From NCBI GenBank assembly GCA_947455205.1, contig CANGNF010000003.1:62001-126000 (forward strand): 64,000 nt of DNA, in the 5' to 3' direction. Made by a program: the position numbers and the translations under genes. Of this stretch, positions 1-8,290 are shown in pieces. The notes below the pieces were generated by a model. It did no database searches. It saw nothing but the letters and a program-made list of their open reading frames with translations, and was not told where the DNA came from. This stretch comes from Acetobacteraceae bacterium (GTDB lineage Bacteria > Pseudomonadota > Alphaproteobacteria > Acetobacterales > Acetobacteraceae). Each line of letters begins with the position of its first letter. Position 1 is the stretch's first letter.

Positions 1-1
1 G

Positions 2-865
2 GCGCAGAAGGCGCGCTTCCTGCCGGGCATCCTGAACGGAGAGGATTGGTGGTGCCAGGGCTACTCCGAACCTGGCGCCGGCAGCGACCTGGCCAGCCTG
101 AAGACGCGCGCGGTGCGCGACGGCGACGACTACGTGGTGAACGGCCAGAAACTGTGGACCAGCCACGCCCAGGAAGCCGACTGGATGTACACGCTGGTCC
201 GCACCAACACCGAGGTGAAGCGGCAGGAGGGCATCACCATGCTGCTCATCCCGCTCAGCACACCCGGCATCCGGGTGCGCGAGGTGCGGACGATCGACAG
301 CTGGCACCACGTGAACGAGGTGTTCCTGGAAGACGTACGCGTCCCCGCCGCCAACCGGATCGGCGAGGAGAACAAGGGCTGGACCTACGGCAAGTTCCTG
401 CTGGACCGGGAGCGCCTGGGCGGCGCCAACGTGGCTCCGGCCTTCCGCTTCCTGGAACGCTGCCGCGAACTGGTGGCGCGGCAGCTGGCCGGCCCGGCCA
501 ATGCGCTGAAGCGCGAGCAGCTGGAATACCGCCTGCTGCTGGCCGAAGCGGAGCTGCGCGGCGCACGCGAACTGGGCAAGGCGGCCGTGGATGCAGTGAT
601 GGCGGGGCGCCCGCTTGGGCTGATGCCCTCGGAGTTGAAGCTCTCCACCGCCGATACGGTACAGCGCATCGGCGCCATCGCGCTGGATGCGGTGGGGGAG
701 CGGGTGGCCACGCGGTTCCGCCCGGTGGACGGCTCGGGGCCGAATGCCGAGGTTGAGGATATCGAGTGGGTGCAGAACTTCATGTACCTGCGCGCCAAGA
801 CCATCTTCGGCGGCTCCAACGAGGTGCAGAAGAATGTCGTCGCCAAGCAGCTGTTCGGGATGTGA
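2..865 (+). CDS. Acyl-CoA dehydrogenase, C-terminal part (5' end outside window)
   Basis: FAD-dependent acyl-CoA dehydrogenase, expected to introduce the alpha-beta double bond of a CoA thioester in a beta-oxidation-like pathway. About 287 codons are visible, open from base 2, so the N-terminal alpha-helical domain is missing. GYSEPGAGSDLA near the start is the family's FAD/substrate signature, WTSHAQEADW follows in the middle beta domain, and the end (IFGGSNEVQKNVVAKQLFG) matches the usual C-terminal helix. The stop at 863-865 is 5 nt before the next acyl-CoA dehydrogenase, suggesting a heteromeric pair made from one operon with the downstream alkyl-sulfatase. The substrate is not evident. 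Confidence 0.93.
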   Translation, partial: AQKARFLPGILNGEDWWCQGYSEPGAGSDLASLKTRAVRDGDDYVVNGQKLWTSHAQEADWMYTLVRTNTEVKRQEGITMLLIPLSTPGIRVREVRTIDSWHHVNEVFLEDVRVPAANRIGEENKGWTYGKFLLDRERLGGANVAPAFRFLERCRELVARQLAGPANALKREQLEYRLLLAEAELRGARELGKAAVDAVMAGRPLGLMPSELKLSTADTVQRIGAIALDAVGERVATRFRPVDGSGPNAEVEDIEWVQNFMYLRAKTIFGGSNEVQKNVVAKQLFGM

Positions 866-870
866 GCGCC

Positions 871-1869
871 ATGGCCTTTGAACCCAAGCCGATGCTGCCC
901 GGCGACACCTTCGACGCCGCCCGCCGCTTTGCCGAGGCCAGCGCACTGAAGCTGGCCCGCCTGCACGAACCGGCGGCGCGCGCCGCGGAACTGGCGACGC
1001 AATGGGCGGCGGTGCTGGAGCTCGGCTGGGCCGGCACGCTGGTGCCGGAAGCCTGCGGCGGCGCTGATGGCACGCTGCTGGACCTGGCGGCACTGGCCGA
1101 GGGCGCCGGCAGCGCTGGCCTGGCCCTGCCGCTGGCCGCCACCTGCGCCGTGGCGCCGACGCTGCTGGCAGGGCAGGACGCGCTGCTGGCCGACCTGGTC
1201 GCCGGGCGGCTGCAGCCCTGCATCGTGCTGGACGGGCTTACCGCCGAGGCGGGGCGACTGAGCGGCCGCGCCGTGGGCGTGGAGACGCCGCCGGCGCCGA
1301 GCCACGCGCTGGTGGCGACGGGTGAGGCGCTGTACCTGCTGGACCTGGCCGGCATTGGCTTCGCCCGGCATGAGCGGATCGATGGCCGGCTGACGCTGGA
1401 CCTGGAGGTGCAGGGTGCGCCGGCCACGCTGCTGCGCCCCGATGCGGGCGAGGTGATCCGGCGCGCGCGCGACCTGGGGGCGTTGCTGACCTGCGTGGAG
1501 GCGGTGGCCGCAATGGGCACGCTGATCCAGCAGACCATCGGCTACCTGCTGGCACGCCAGCAATTCGGCGCGGCGCTGGCCAGCTTCCAGGCGCTGCGGC
1601 ACCGCGTGGCGGAGATGTACGTGGCGTATCGCAACCTGACCGGGCTGGTGCAGGCGGCACTGGCGGAACCGAGCTGGCAGAACATCGCCTTCGCCAAGCT
1701 GCGGCTGGGGGAGGCCGGGCGCTTCGTGGCCGAGCAGGCCATCCAGGTGCATGGCGGCATGGGCATGACCGAGGAATTGCCGGCGTCTCACCTGGCGCGC
1801 CGGGTGCTGATGGCCGAGTTCGAGTATGGCGACCGCCACACCCAGGCCGCGCGCCTGCTGGCTGCCTGA
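871..1869 (+). CDS. Acyl-CoA dehydrogenase, short paralogue
   Basis: Second acyl-CoA dehydrogenase, 332 aa, shorter than the usual 380 or so. The in-frame ATG at 871, 5 nt after the upstream stop, is preferred over an ATG at 766 that would lie inside the upstream gene. The C-terminal half is well preserved (QVHGGMGMTEE and the closing EFEYGDRHTQAARLLAA helix); the N-terminal FAD-contact region is divergent and lacks a clean SEPxAGSD motif. Adjacent, unequal acyl-CoA dehydrogenase genes in actinobacteria and proteobacteria often encode alpha2beta2 enzymes, so it may be the non-canonical subunit of a complex with its neighbour (inference). Confidence 0.9.
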   Translation: MAFEPKPMLPGDTFDAARRFAEASALKLARLHEPAARAAELATQWAAVLELGWAGTLVPEACGGADGTLLDLAALAEGAGSAGLALPLAATCAVAPTLLAGQDALLADLVAGRLQPCIVLDGLTAEAGRLSGRAVGVETPPAPSHALVATGEALYLLDLAGIGFARHERIDGRLTLDLEVQGAPATLLRPDAGEVIRRARDLGALLTCVEAVAAMGTLIQQTIGYLLARQQFGAALASFQALRHRVAEMYVAYRNLTGLVQAALAEPSWQNIAFAKLRLGEAGRFVAEQAIQVHGGMGMTEELPASHLARRVLMAEFEYGDRHTQAARLLAA

Positions 1870-1880
1870 GGGGAACCGCG

Positions 1881-3779
1881 ATGCCGACCGCACCGAAGCC
1901 CGCCGAACCCGCCACCGCCGTCGCCAACCGCGCGGTGCTGGAGGCGTTGCCCTTCCACGACACGGCCGACTTCGCCGAGGCGCAGCGCGGCCACATCGCG
2001 CCGCTGCCGGACGGCGTGGTGCGCGGCGCCGGCGGCAAGCTGGTGTGGGACCTGGGCGACTACGCCTTCCTGGGGCGTGAGGAAGCGCCGCCGGAGGTGA
2101 ACCCGAGCCTGTGGCGCCTGGCACGACTGAACATGGCGAACGGCCTGTTCGAGGTCTGCCCCGGCGTCTACCAGGTACGCGGCGTGGACCTGGCCAACAT
2201 GACCATCGTGGAGGGCGAGCGCGGCGTCATCGTCATCGACGCGCTGACCAATGCCGAGGCCGGCGCCGCCGCGCTGGCGCTGTACCGGGCGCATCGTGGT
2301 GCGCGGCCGGTCAGCGCGCTGGTCTATACCCACAGCCATTCAGACCACTACGGCGGCGCGGCGGGCGTTGCCTCGCTGGCGGATGTGCATGAGGGGCGGG
2401 TGCAGGTGATCGCGCCCGACGGCTTCATGGAGGAGCTGGGCGCCGAGATGGTGCTGGCCGGCATCCCCATGCTGCGGCGCTCGCACTTCCAGTTCGGCGG
2501 CGCGCTGGCGCGGGGGGAACGGGGCCAGGTGGATGCGGGCCTGGGCAAGCGCACCGGCGCCGGCACCTCCACCCTGCTGCCGCCGACCGACCTGATCCGC
2601 GAGACCGGCGAGACGCGCGTGGTGGACGGCGTGGAGATGGTGTTCCAGATGGCGCCGCAGACCGAGGCGCCGGCCGAGATGCACCTGTATCTGCCGCAGC
2701 ACCGCGTGCTGAACATGGCGGAGAACACCACGCGCCACCTGCATAACTTCATCCCGCTGCGCGGCGCCCAGGCGCGGGATACGCGGGTGTGGAGCAATGC
2801 CATCGCCACCGCCATGGAGCTGTTCGGCGACAAGGCGGAGATTTTGGTGGCGCAGCACCACTGGCCGATCTGGGGCCGCGAACGCCTGCTGGGCTACCTG
2901 GCGCGGCAGCGCGACCTGTACAAGCACATCCATGACCAGGCGCTGCGGCTGGCGGCGCATGGCCTGCGCCCGGCGGAGATCAGCGAGCGGCTGGAGTTGC
3001 CGGACAGCCTGGCGCAGGACTGGGCCTGCCGCGGCTACTACGGCACCGTCAGCCACAACGCCAAGGCGGTGTATCAACGCTACCTCAGCTGGTACGACGC
3101 CAACCCCGCCAACCTGAACCCGCTGCCGCCGGTGGAAGCGGCGCGCAAGCTGGTGGAATACCTGGGCGACGGGGTGATGGCGAAGGCGCGGGCGGATTTC
3201 GCGCGTGGCGAATACCGCTGGGTGGTGCAGCTGATGAACCAGCTGGTCTTCGCCGACCCCAGCAACGACGAAGCGCGCGAGCTTTGCGCCGACGCGCACG
3301 AACAACTCGGCTACCAGGCCGAGAGCGCCACCTGGCGCAACGCCTACCTGCTGGCGGCGCAGGAGCTGCGCGGTGGCGTCCGCGCCGGCCGGCCCATCGG
3401 GCTGCTGCGCGGCGACATGTTGCCGGCGTTGAGCAGCGAGGTGGTGTTCGACTGGCTGGCGGTGCGGCTGGTGCCGGACCGCGCGGCCGGGCTGCATTGG
3501 CGGCTGGACTGGCACTTCACCGACCGCGCCGAGGTGGTGGCGCAGAACCTGGAGAACGCCACGCTGACGCAGCGCATCGGCGCTGCCTCGGCCGCGCCGG
3601 ATGTCAGCGTGACGACGACGCGTGCGGCCTTCGAGCGGCTGGTCGCGGGCAGCGCCAGCTTCGATGCGCTGCTGGCGGAGGGTGCCGCCAGCGCCACCGG
3701 CGATGCTTCGGTGCCGGACAAGCTGTTCGCGCTGCTGGATGTGTTCCAGCCGATGTTCCCGGTGGTGACGCCTACCTAG
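1881..3779 (+). CDS. Alkyl-sulfatase, metallo-beta-lactamase fold (SdsA/BDS1-like)
   Basis: Zinc-dependent alkylsulfatase hydrolysing (linear) alkyl sulfates to alcohol and sulfate. 632 aa. The metal signature THSHSDHYGG (H-x-H-x-D-H) sits near residue 155; it is followed by the family's dimerisation/helical segment (about 400-500) and a C-terminal SCP2-like lipid-binding domain (about 515-632). No signal peptide is visible at the N-terminus, so a cytoplasmic enzyme is expected, unlike secreted Pseudomonas SdsA1. It starts 11 nt after the second acyl-CoA dehydrogenase with a GAGGGGA ribosome site. The context suggests that the released alcohol is oxidised and fed to CoA-dependent breakdown. 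Its stop overlaps the stop of the convergent SDR gene in a shared CTAG. Confidence 0.93.
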   Translation: MPTAPKPAEPATAVANRAVLEALPFHDTADFAEAQRGHIAPLPDGVVRGAGGKLVWDLGDYAFLGREEAPPEVNPSLWRLARLNMANGLFEVCPGVYQVRGVDLANMTIVEGERGVIVIDALTNAEAGAAALALYRAHRGARPVSALVYTHSHSDHYGGAAGVASLADVHEGRVQVIAPDGFMEELGAEMVLAGIPMLRRSHFQFGGALARGERGQVDAGLGKRTGAGTSTLLPPTDLIRETGETRVVDGVEMVFQMAPQTEAPAEMHLYLPQHRVLNMAENTTRHLHNFIPLRGAQARDTRVWSNAIATAMELFGDKAEILVAQHHWPIWGRERLLGYLARQRDLYKHIHDQALRLAAHGLRPAEISERLELPDSLAQDWACRGYYGTVSHNAKAVYQRYLSWYDANPANLNPLPPVEAARKLVEYLGDGVMAKARADFARGEYRWVVQLMNQLVFADPSNDEARELCADAHEQLGYQAESATWRNAYLLAAQELRGGVRAGRPIGLLRGDMLPALSSEVVFDWLAVRLVPDRAAGLHWRLDWHFTDRAEVVAQNLENATLTQRIGAASAAPDVSVTTTRAAFERLVAGSASFDALLAEGAASATGDASVPDKLFALLDVFQPMFPVVTPT

Positions 3780-4540
3780 AGGCTGCTGCTGGTGATGCCG
3801 CCATCCACCAGCATCACCTGGCCGGTGACGAAGCCGGCCTGGTCGGAGGCGAGGAAGCCGACGGCACGGGCGATGTCGCGCACCTCGCCCAGCCGGCCCA
3901 GCGGCGTGCGCGCCACGCGGCGGGCGTCGCGCTCGTCATTGCGGTTGCGCATGGTGCCTTCGGTGGGAATGGCGGAGGGGGCGACGGCGTTGACGCGGAT
4001 GCCGCGCGGCCCGAGTTCCGCCGCCGCCGCACGGGTGATGCCGGTGACGCCAGCCTTGATGCCGCAATAGACCAGGCCGTTCTGCAACCCCGTCACCGCG
4101 GCGACGGAGGCGATGTTGATGATGCAGCCACCGCGCTCCGGGTCCATCGCCTCGGTGGCGGCCTGGATGCCCCAGATGACCGCCTTGAAGCCGACATCCA
4201 GCATGCGGTCCATCGTCTCCGGCGCAATGTCGGGCACCGCCTGGTAGCGCACCCAGGCGGCGTTGTTGACCAGCACGTCCAGCCGCCCGGCCTGTTCCGC
4301 CACGCCCAGCACGGCGGCGCGCATGCCGTCGCGGGTGCTGATGTTCCGCGTCACCGCCAGCGCCTTGCCGCCGGCGGCGATGATCTCCGCCACCACCTTG
4401 TCGACGAACTCCGGCTTCAGGTCGTTGACGCCCACGGTGGCGCCCATGGCCGCCAGGTGCAGCGCGGTGGCGCGGCCGATGCCGTTGCCGGCGCCCGTCA
4501 CCAGCGCCACGCGCCCGGCCAGCGAAAACACCTCGGTCAT
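3776..4540 (-). CDS. SDR family NAD(P)-dependent oxidoreductase
   Basis: Classical short-chain dehydrogenase, 254 aa. Seen: TGAGNGIG nucleotide-binding loop near residue 15, NNAA at about 90, catalytic Ser (IASVAAV) and YCGIK (Tyr-x3-Lys) at about 160, and a VTGQVMLVDGG C-terminus. Translationally coupled to the upstream acyl-CoA synthetase (ATGA overlap at 4537-4540), so the two form one operon. It could oxidise an alcohol or 3-hydroxyacyl intermediate; the convergent alkyl-sulfatase makes alcohols, but a link is inference. Likely TetR-controlled via the operator upstream of the operon. Confidence 0.92.
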   Translation of the reverse strand: MTEVFSLAGRVALVTGAGNGIGRATALHLAAMGATVGVNDLKPEFVDKVVAEIIAAGGKALAVTRNISTRDGMRAAVLGVAEQAGRLDVLVNNAAWVRYQAVPDIAPETMDRMLDVGFKAVIWGIQAATEAMDPERGGCIINIASVAAVTGLQNGLVYCGIKAGVTGITRAAAAELGPRGIRVNAVAPSAIPTEGTMRNRNDERDARRVARTPLGRLGEVRDIARAVGFLASDQAGFVTGQVMLVDGGITSSSL

Positions 4541-6669
4541 GGCTGGTCCTCCACGGGGATGATGAGCGCGTCCAGCGCCACGGCGCCCTGCCCTTCCGGC
4601 AGCACCAGCAGCGGGTTGATGTCCACTTCCGCCACCGTCGCCGCCTGCTGCGCGGCGAAGCGCGACAGCGCCGCCACCGCGCGGGCCGCCGCCGCCAGGT
4701 CCGCCTTCGGCCGGCCGCGCGCGCCATTGAGCACCGGGAAGGCCTTCAGCCCGCGCAGCATCGCCAGCGCCTCGGCCTCATCCACCGGCGCGGGGCGGAT
4801 GGCGACGTCCTGCATGATCTCGGCGAAGATGCCACCGAGGCCGACCAGCACCACCGGGCCAAACACCGGGTCGCGCTTGCTGCCGAGGATGAGCTCCACC
4901 CCGCCGCGCCGCATCGGCGCCACCAGCACGCCCTCGATACGGGCCTGAGGCGCCGCGGCACGCACCCGGGCCAGCATGGCATCGTGCGCCGCTGCCACGG
5001 CGGCGGCATCGGCCAGGTCAAGCACCACGCCGCCGACCTCGGTCTTGTGCGGCAGGTCGGGCGAGACGATCTTCAGCACCACCGGGAAGCCCAGTTCAGC
5101 GGCGGCCTGGGCGGCCTCGGCGGCGCTGTGCACCACGCGTTCCGGCAGCACCGGCACGCCGGCGGCGGCCAGCGCCTGCTTGGCCGCGGCTTCGGTGCGC
5201 AGGGTGGCGGCATCCAGCGGCGCGGCGGGCGGCAGTGGCACCGGCGGGCGCAGCGGGGTGCGGCGGGCTTCCGCCAGCGCACACAACCCGGCCAGCGTCG
5301 CGGTGCTGGCGTCCACGCCATCCACCACCGGCATGCCCTGGGCGGTCAGTTCTGCCACCGCCTCGGCCGGGCCGTGGACCGAAAGCATCAGCAGCTTGTC
5401 CGGGTGCTTAACCCGCATCGCCGCCAGCGCCGGCATGAACACGCCGCGCAGCCGGGGCACGTACAGCGAGGACGCCAGTTGCAGCAGCAGCGTGTCGCAA
5501 TTCGGGTCGTCCAGGATCGCCGCCAGTATCTCCACCAGCACTTCCGGCCGGGCGCCCATGGTCGCGGTGGCGTCCACCGGATTGCGGGCGGAGGCGAAGG
5601 GCACCTGCGCCAGAATGCGTTGCTGCGTCGCCGGCTCGGGCGTGGGCAAGGCCAGGCCCACCTGGGTTGCGGCATCGGCCAGCATCACGCCGAAGCCACC
5701 CGAGGCGGTCAGCAGCATGGTGCGCCGGCCGCGCGGCAGCGCCTCGCCGCACACGGCGGCGGCGTGGCCCAGGTCCAGCAGCGCCTCCACGCTGCGCACG
5801 CGCACCGCGCCGGTGCGGGCGAAGACGGCGTCGAACACCGCGTCGCTGCCGGCCAGCGCGCCGGTATGGCTGGCGGCGGCGGCCTGGCCGGCTGCGGTGG
5901 AGCCGATCTTCAGCACCACCACCGGCTTGCCGGCCTCGCGCGCCATCTCCAGCGCGCGCACCAGGCGGGGCGCGTCGCGGCAGGTCTCCAGCACCGCCAG
6001 CACCACCTTGGTCGCGTCATCCTGGGCCAGGAAGCCGATGGCGTCGGCGATGTCCACGTCGCATTCATTGCCGGTGGTCAGGAAGCGGCTGACGCCGATG
6101 CCGCGTTCCCGCGCCAGCAGCATGGTGTAGCTGCCCAGGTTGCCGCTCTGCGAGGCGATGCCGAGCGTGCCCGCCGGCGGCAGCGCGCCTTCCAGCACGA
6201 TCGAGAAGGTGGCGATGCTGCGTTCCGCCACGCTGACTGCACCAAGGCAGTTGGGGCCGAGGATGCGCATGCCCGTCCGCGCGGCGATGGCGCCGAGCGC
6301 CGCCTGCGCCGCCTCGCCCTCGGCGCCCAATTCGGCGAAGCCGGAGGAGAATACCACGCAGGCGCGGGTGCCGCGCGCGGCGCAATCCTCCAGCGCCTGG
6401 TGGGCGTGCTCGGCGGCGACCGCGATGATCGCCAGGTCCGGCGCCTGCGGCAGCGCGGCCAGGGAGGCATAGGCCGGCAGGCCCTGAACCTCGGTCGCGC
6501 GCGGGTTCACCGGGTAGATCGCGCCGGGGAAGCCGAAGCGTTGCAGCAGTTGCACCGGGCGGCCGCCGATCTTCGTGGCGTCCTGCGAGGCGCCGACGAT
6601 GGCGATGGATCGCGGGCGCAGGATGGCGTCCAGCCCGGCGCCTGGTGCGGGCCGTTGCGTGCTCACCAT
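4537..6669 (-). CDS. Acyl-CoA synthetase (NDP-forming), CoA-binding plus ATP-grasp
   Basis: Acetate--CoA ligase/acyl-CoA synthetase (ADP-forming) family, 710 aa. Order: N-terminal CoA-binding Rossmann domain (IAIVGASQDATKIGGRP, about residues 20-150), succinyl-CoA-ligase-like flavodoxin domains with the phosphohistidine-type region (about 160-470), and a C-terminal ATP-grasp domain from about 490 (VLKIVSPDLPHKTEVGGV; EVDINPLLV near the end). The ATG at 6669 is chosen because AAGGAGG lies 6-7 nt upstream. It is paralogous to the gene at 34037. The TetR-type operator at 6687-6702 lies 18-33 nt before the start, implying a dedicated regulated promoter even though tetR is upstream and co-directional. 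Confidence 0.92.
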   Translation of the reverse strand: MVSTQRPAPGAGLDAILRPRSIAIVGASQDATKIGGRPVQLLQRFGFPGAIYPVNPRATEVQGLPAYASLAALPQAPDLAIIAVAAEHAHQALEDCAARGTRACVVFSSGFAELGAEGEAAQAALGAIAARTGMRILGPNCLGAVSVAERSIATFSIVLEGALPPAGTLGIASQSGNLGSYTMLLARERGIGVSRFLTTGNECDVDIADAIGFLAQDDATKVVLAVLETCRDAPRLVRALEMAREAGKPVVVLKIGSTAAGQAAAASHTGALAGSDAVFDAVFARTGAVRVRSVEALLDLGHAAAVCGEALPRGRRTMLLTASGGFGVMLADAATQVGLALPTPEPATQQRILAQVPFASARNPVDATATMGARPEVLVEILAAILDDPNCDTLLLQLASSLYVPRLRGVFMPALAAMRVKHPDKLLMLSVHGPAEAVAELTAQGMPVVDGVDASTATLAGLCALAEARRTPLRPPVPLPPAAPLDAATLRTEAAAKQALAAAGVPVLPERVVHSAAEAAQAAAELGFPVVLKIVSPDLPHKTEVGGVVLDLADAAAVAAAHDAMLARVRAAAPQARIEGVLVAPMRRGGVELILGSKRDPVFGPVVLVGLGGIFAEIMQDVAIRPAPVDEAEALAMLRGLKAFPVLNGARGRPKADLAAAARAVAALSRFAAQQAATVAEVDINPLLVLPEGQGAVALDALIIPVEDQP

Positions 6670-6686
6670 GGCGGTTCCTCCTTCGG

Positions 6687-6702
6687 CTGACCGTTCGGTC
6701 AG
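6687..6702. promoter_or_regulatory. TetR-type operator, copy 1
   Basis: CTGACCGTTCGGTCAG: 7-bp arms CTGACCG/CGGTCAG around a 2-nt centre. It lies between the tetR stop and the start of the acyl-CoA synthetase. The TGACC-N4-GGTCA core recurs at 7376-7389 in front of tetR itself. The pairing of two like palindromes around one regulator is directly visible; binding by this TetR is inferred. Confidence 0.72.
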
Positions 6703-6709
6703 GGGCAGC

Positions 6710-7360
6710 CTATCCCTCAGGATGGCCGGGCGGCAAGCCCTGGCCATCCGCGCGCAGGCCGCTGAAGATCATGTCGAAGTATTCGGCGGCCACTTCCGGC
6801 GCCGGCATCCCCTGGTCCGGCTTGTGCCAGCGATGCATCCAGTTCAACGAGGACAGCACCAGCCGCCCGGCCAGGGGCACGTCCAGCGGGCGGATTTCGC
6901 CGGCCGCGATGGCCTGTTGGATCAGTGAGCGGACCAGCCCCTCATAGCGGTCGCGCCACAGCATGCGCTCGGCATGGCGGCGCTGCTGCGGGTCGTTCCA
7001 GAACGCGGTGGTGGAGGCGATCCACGCCCAGCGGTAGCGCTGGAAGTATTCCCCGGTGGCGACCATGAAGGCGCGCAGCCGGGCCGAGGCGGTGGCGCCC
7101 TCCGGCAGCCGCGCCTCGACGAACTGCACCAGTTCCCGCGTGGAGCCCAGCGTGATGCGGGCGAAGATCTCATCCTTGTCGGCGAAGTGGTGGTACAGCA
7201 GCGACTTGGAGATGCCGCAGGCCTGGGCAATGTCGCGCATCGAGGTGCCCTCGTACCCCGCGGTGGCGAACAGCCGCGCGGAGGTGGAGAGGATCTGCAG
7301 CATCCGCTCGGTGGCCTCGCCGCCCTCCACCTCCGGCGGCAGCGCGCGGTCTTCCGGCAT
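6710..7360 (-). CDS. TetR/AcrR family transcriptional regulator
   Basis: 216 aa one-component repressor. The N-terminal helix-turn-helix spans about residues 20-66 (ARLFATAGYEGTSMRDIAQA followed by CGISKSLLYHHF, the DNA-contact helix ending in YHHF), with a helical ligand domain after it. Start ATG at 7360. The gene lies between an acyl-CoA synthetase/SDR operon (same strand, downstream) and an SMP-30 lactonase (divergent); similar palindromes precede all three transcription starts, which supports autoregulation and control of both flanks. An acyl-CoA or related ligand is plausible from the targets, not shown by sequence. Confidence 0.92.
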   Translation of the reverse strand: MPEDRALPPEVEGGEATERMLQILSTSARLFATAGYEGTSMRDIAQACGISKSLLYHHFADKDEIFARITLGSTRELVQFVEARLPEGATASARLRAFMVATGEYFQRYRWAWIASTTAFWNDPQQRRHAERMLWRDRYEGLVRSLIQQAIAAGEIRPLDVPLAGRLVLSSLNWMHRWHKPDQGMPAPEVAAEYFDMIFSGLRADGQGLPPGHPEG

Positions 7361-7374
7361 CCAGTACCCCTTCG

Positions 7375-7390
7375 TTGACCAAGCGGTCAG
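7375..7390. promoter_or_regulatory. TetR-type operator, copy 2
   Basis: TTGACCAAGCGGTCAG with the same TGACC-N4-GGTCA core as the site at 6688-6701. It sits 15-30 nt upstream of tetR and 31-46 nt upstream of the divergent SMP-30 gene, so one bound repressor could block both promoters. Confidence 0.72.
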
Positions 7391-7420
7391 GGTCCGGCAA
7401 TTCCGGCGTGGAGGCAATGC

Positions 7421-8290
7421 ATGGCAATCGCGATCGACCGCGTTGGCGACAGCACGGACCGGCTGGGCGAAAGCCCGGTGTGGAGCGTGGGCGAGCAATG
7501 CCTGTACTGGGTGGACTCGCTGGCGGGCGTGCTGCACCGGCTGCACCCGGCCAGCGGCCAGCGCCAGGACATGGCGGTGCCGGCGCCGGTGGGCAGCTTC
7601 GGCCTGTGCCAAAGTGGCGGCGCCGTGCTGGCGCTGGCCGATGGCTTCCACCGCTTCGCCGCCGGCACCACCACCGCGCTGGCGCGCCTGCCGCAGACCC
7701 ACCCGGATGTGCGGCTGAACGACGGCAAGGTGGACCGCCAGGGCCGCTTCCTGGCCGGCAGCATGCACATGAATCTGGCGCCCGGCGCGGCGCCGCTGGG
7801 CGCGCTGTACCGGCTGGAGGCGGATGGCGGCGTGACCACGCTGGCCACCGGCATCACCACCGCGAACGGACCCTGCTTCAGCCCGGATGGCGCGACGCTC
7901 TACCTGGCCGACAGCCCGCGCCGGATGATCTGGCGCTTCGACTACCGCGACGGGCTGGCGACCGGCCAGGCGCCGTTCATCGACCTGGGCCCGCTGGACG
8001 CGGTGCCGGACGGCGCCACGGTGGACGCCGGGGGCCACCTGTGGGTGGCGCTGGTCCGCAGCGGCGAGCTTGGGCGGTTCGACGCCGAGGGGCGACTGGT
8101 GCAGCGCATCGCCATGCCGGTGCGGCACCCCACCAGCGTTGCCTTCGGCGGCCCCGGGCTGGACGTGCTGTTCGTGACCTCGATCTCCGCCAGCCACCGG
8201 CTGGCCGACGCCACGCCCGGTGCCGGCGGGTTGTTTGCGGTGACCGGGCTGGGCACGCATGGCATTGCCGAGCCGTTGATCAACCGCTGA
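7421..8290 (+). CDS. SMP-30/gluconolactonase (LRE) family protein
   Basis: Six-bladed beta-propeller lactonase, 289 aa, typical length. The metal-site residues expected for the family are present: Glu in GESPVW (about residue 17), Asn in TTANGPCF (about 149) and Asp in VPDGATVD (about 197). NDGKVDRQGRFLAGSM is the usual substrate-loop region. It begins at ATG 7421 after GGAGG (spacing about 6). No signal peptide, so cytosolic. It is divergent from tetR and shares the palindrome at 7375-7390. It likely hydrolyses a sugar- or xenobiotic-derived lactone. Its 3' end overlaps the convergent LysR gene by 11 nt. Confidence 0.9.
   Translation: MAIAIDRVGDSTDRLGESPVWSVGEQCLYWVDSLAGVLHRLHPASGQRQDMAVPAPVGSFGLCQSGGAVLALADGFHRFAAGTTTALARLPQTHPDVRLNDGKVDRQGRFLAGSMHMNLAPGAAPLGALYRLEADGGVTTLATGITTANGPCFSPDGATLYLADSPRRMIWRFDYRDGLATGQAPFIDLGPLDAVPDGATVDAGGHLWVALVRSGELGRFDAEGRLVQRIAMPVRHPTSVAFGGPGLDVLFVTSISASHRLADATPGAGGLFAVTGLGTHGIAEPLINR

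Noticed and set aside
385-2124. Long minus-strand open frame of 579 codons
   Set aside because: Antisense to two clear acyl-CoA dehydrogenases; His/Arg/Gln-rich translation without motifs, typical of high-GC shadow frames.
3284-4948. Plus-strand frame of 554 codons spanning the SDR and synthetase
   Set aside because: Crosses two genes on the other strand and the end of the alkyl-sulfatase with no recognisable protein.
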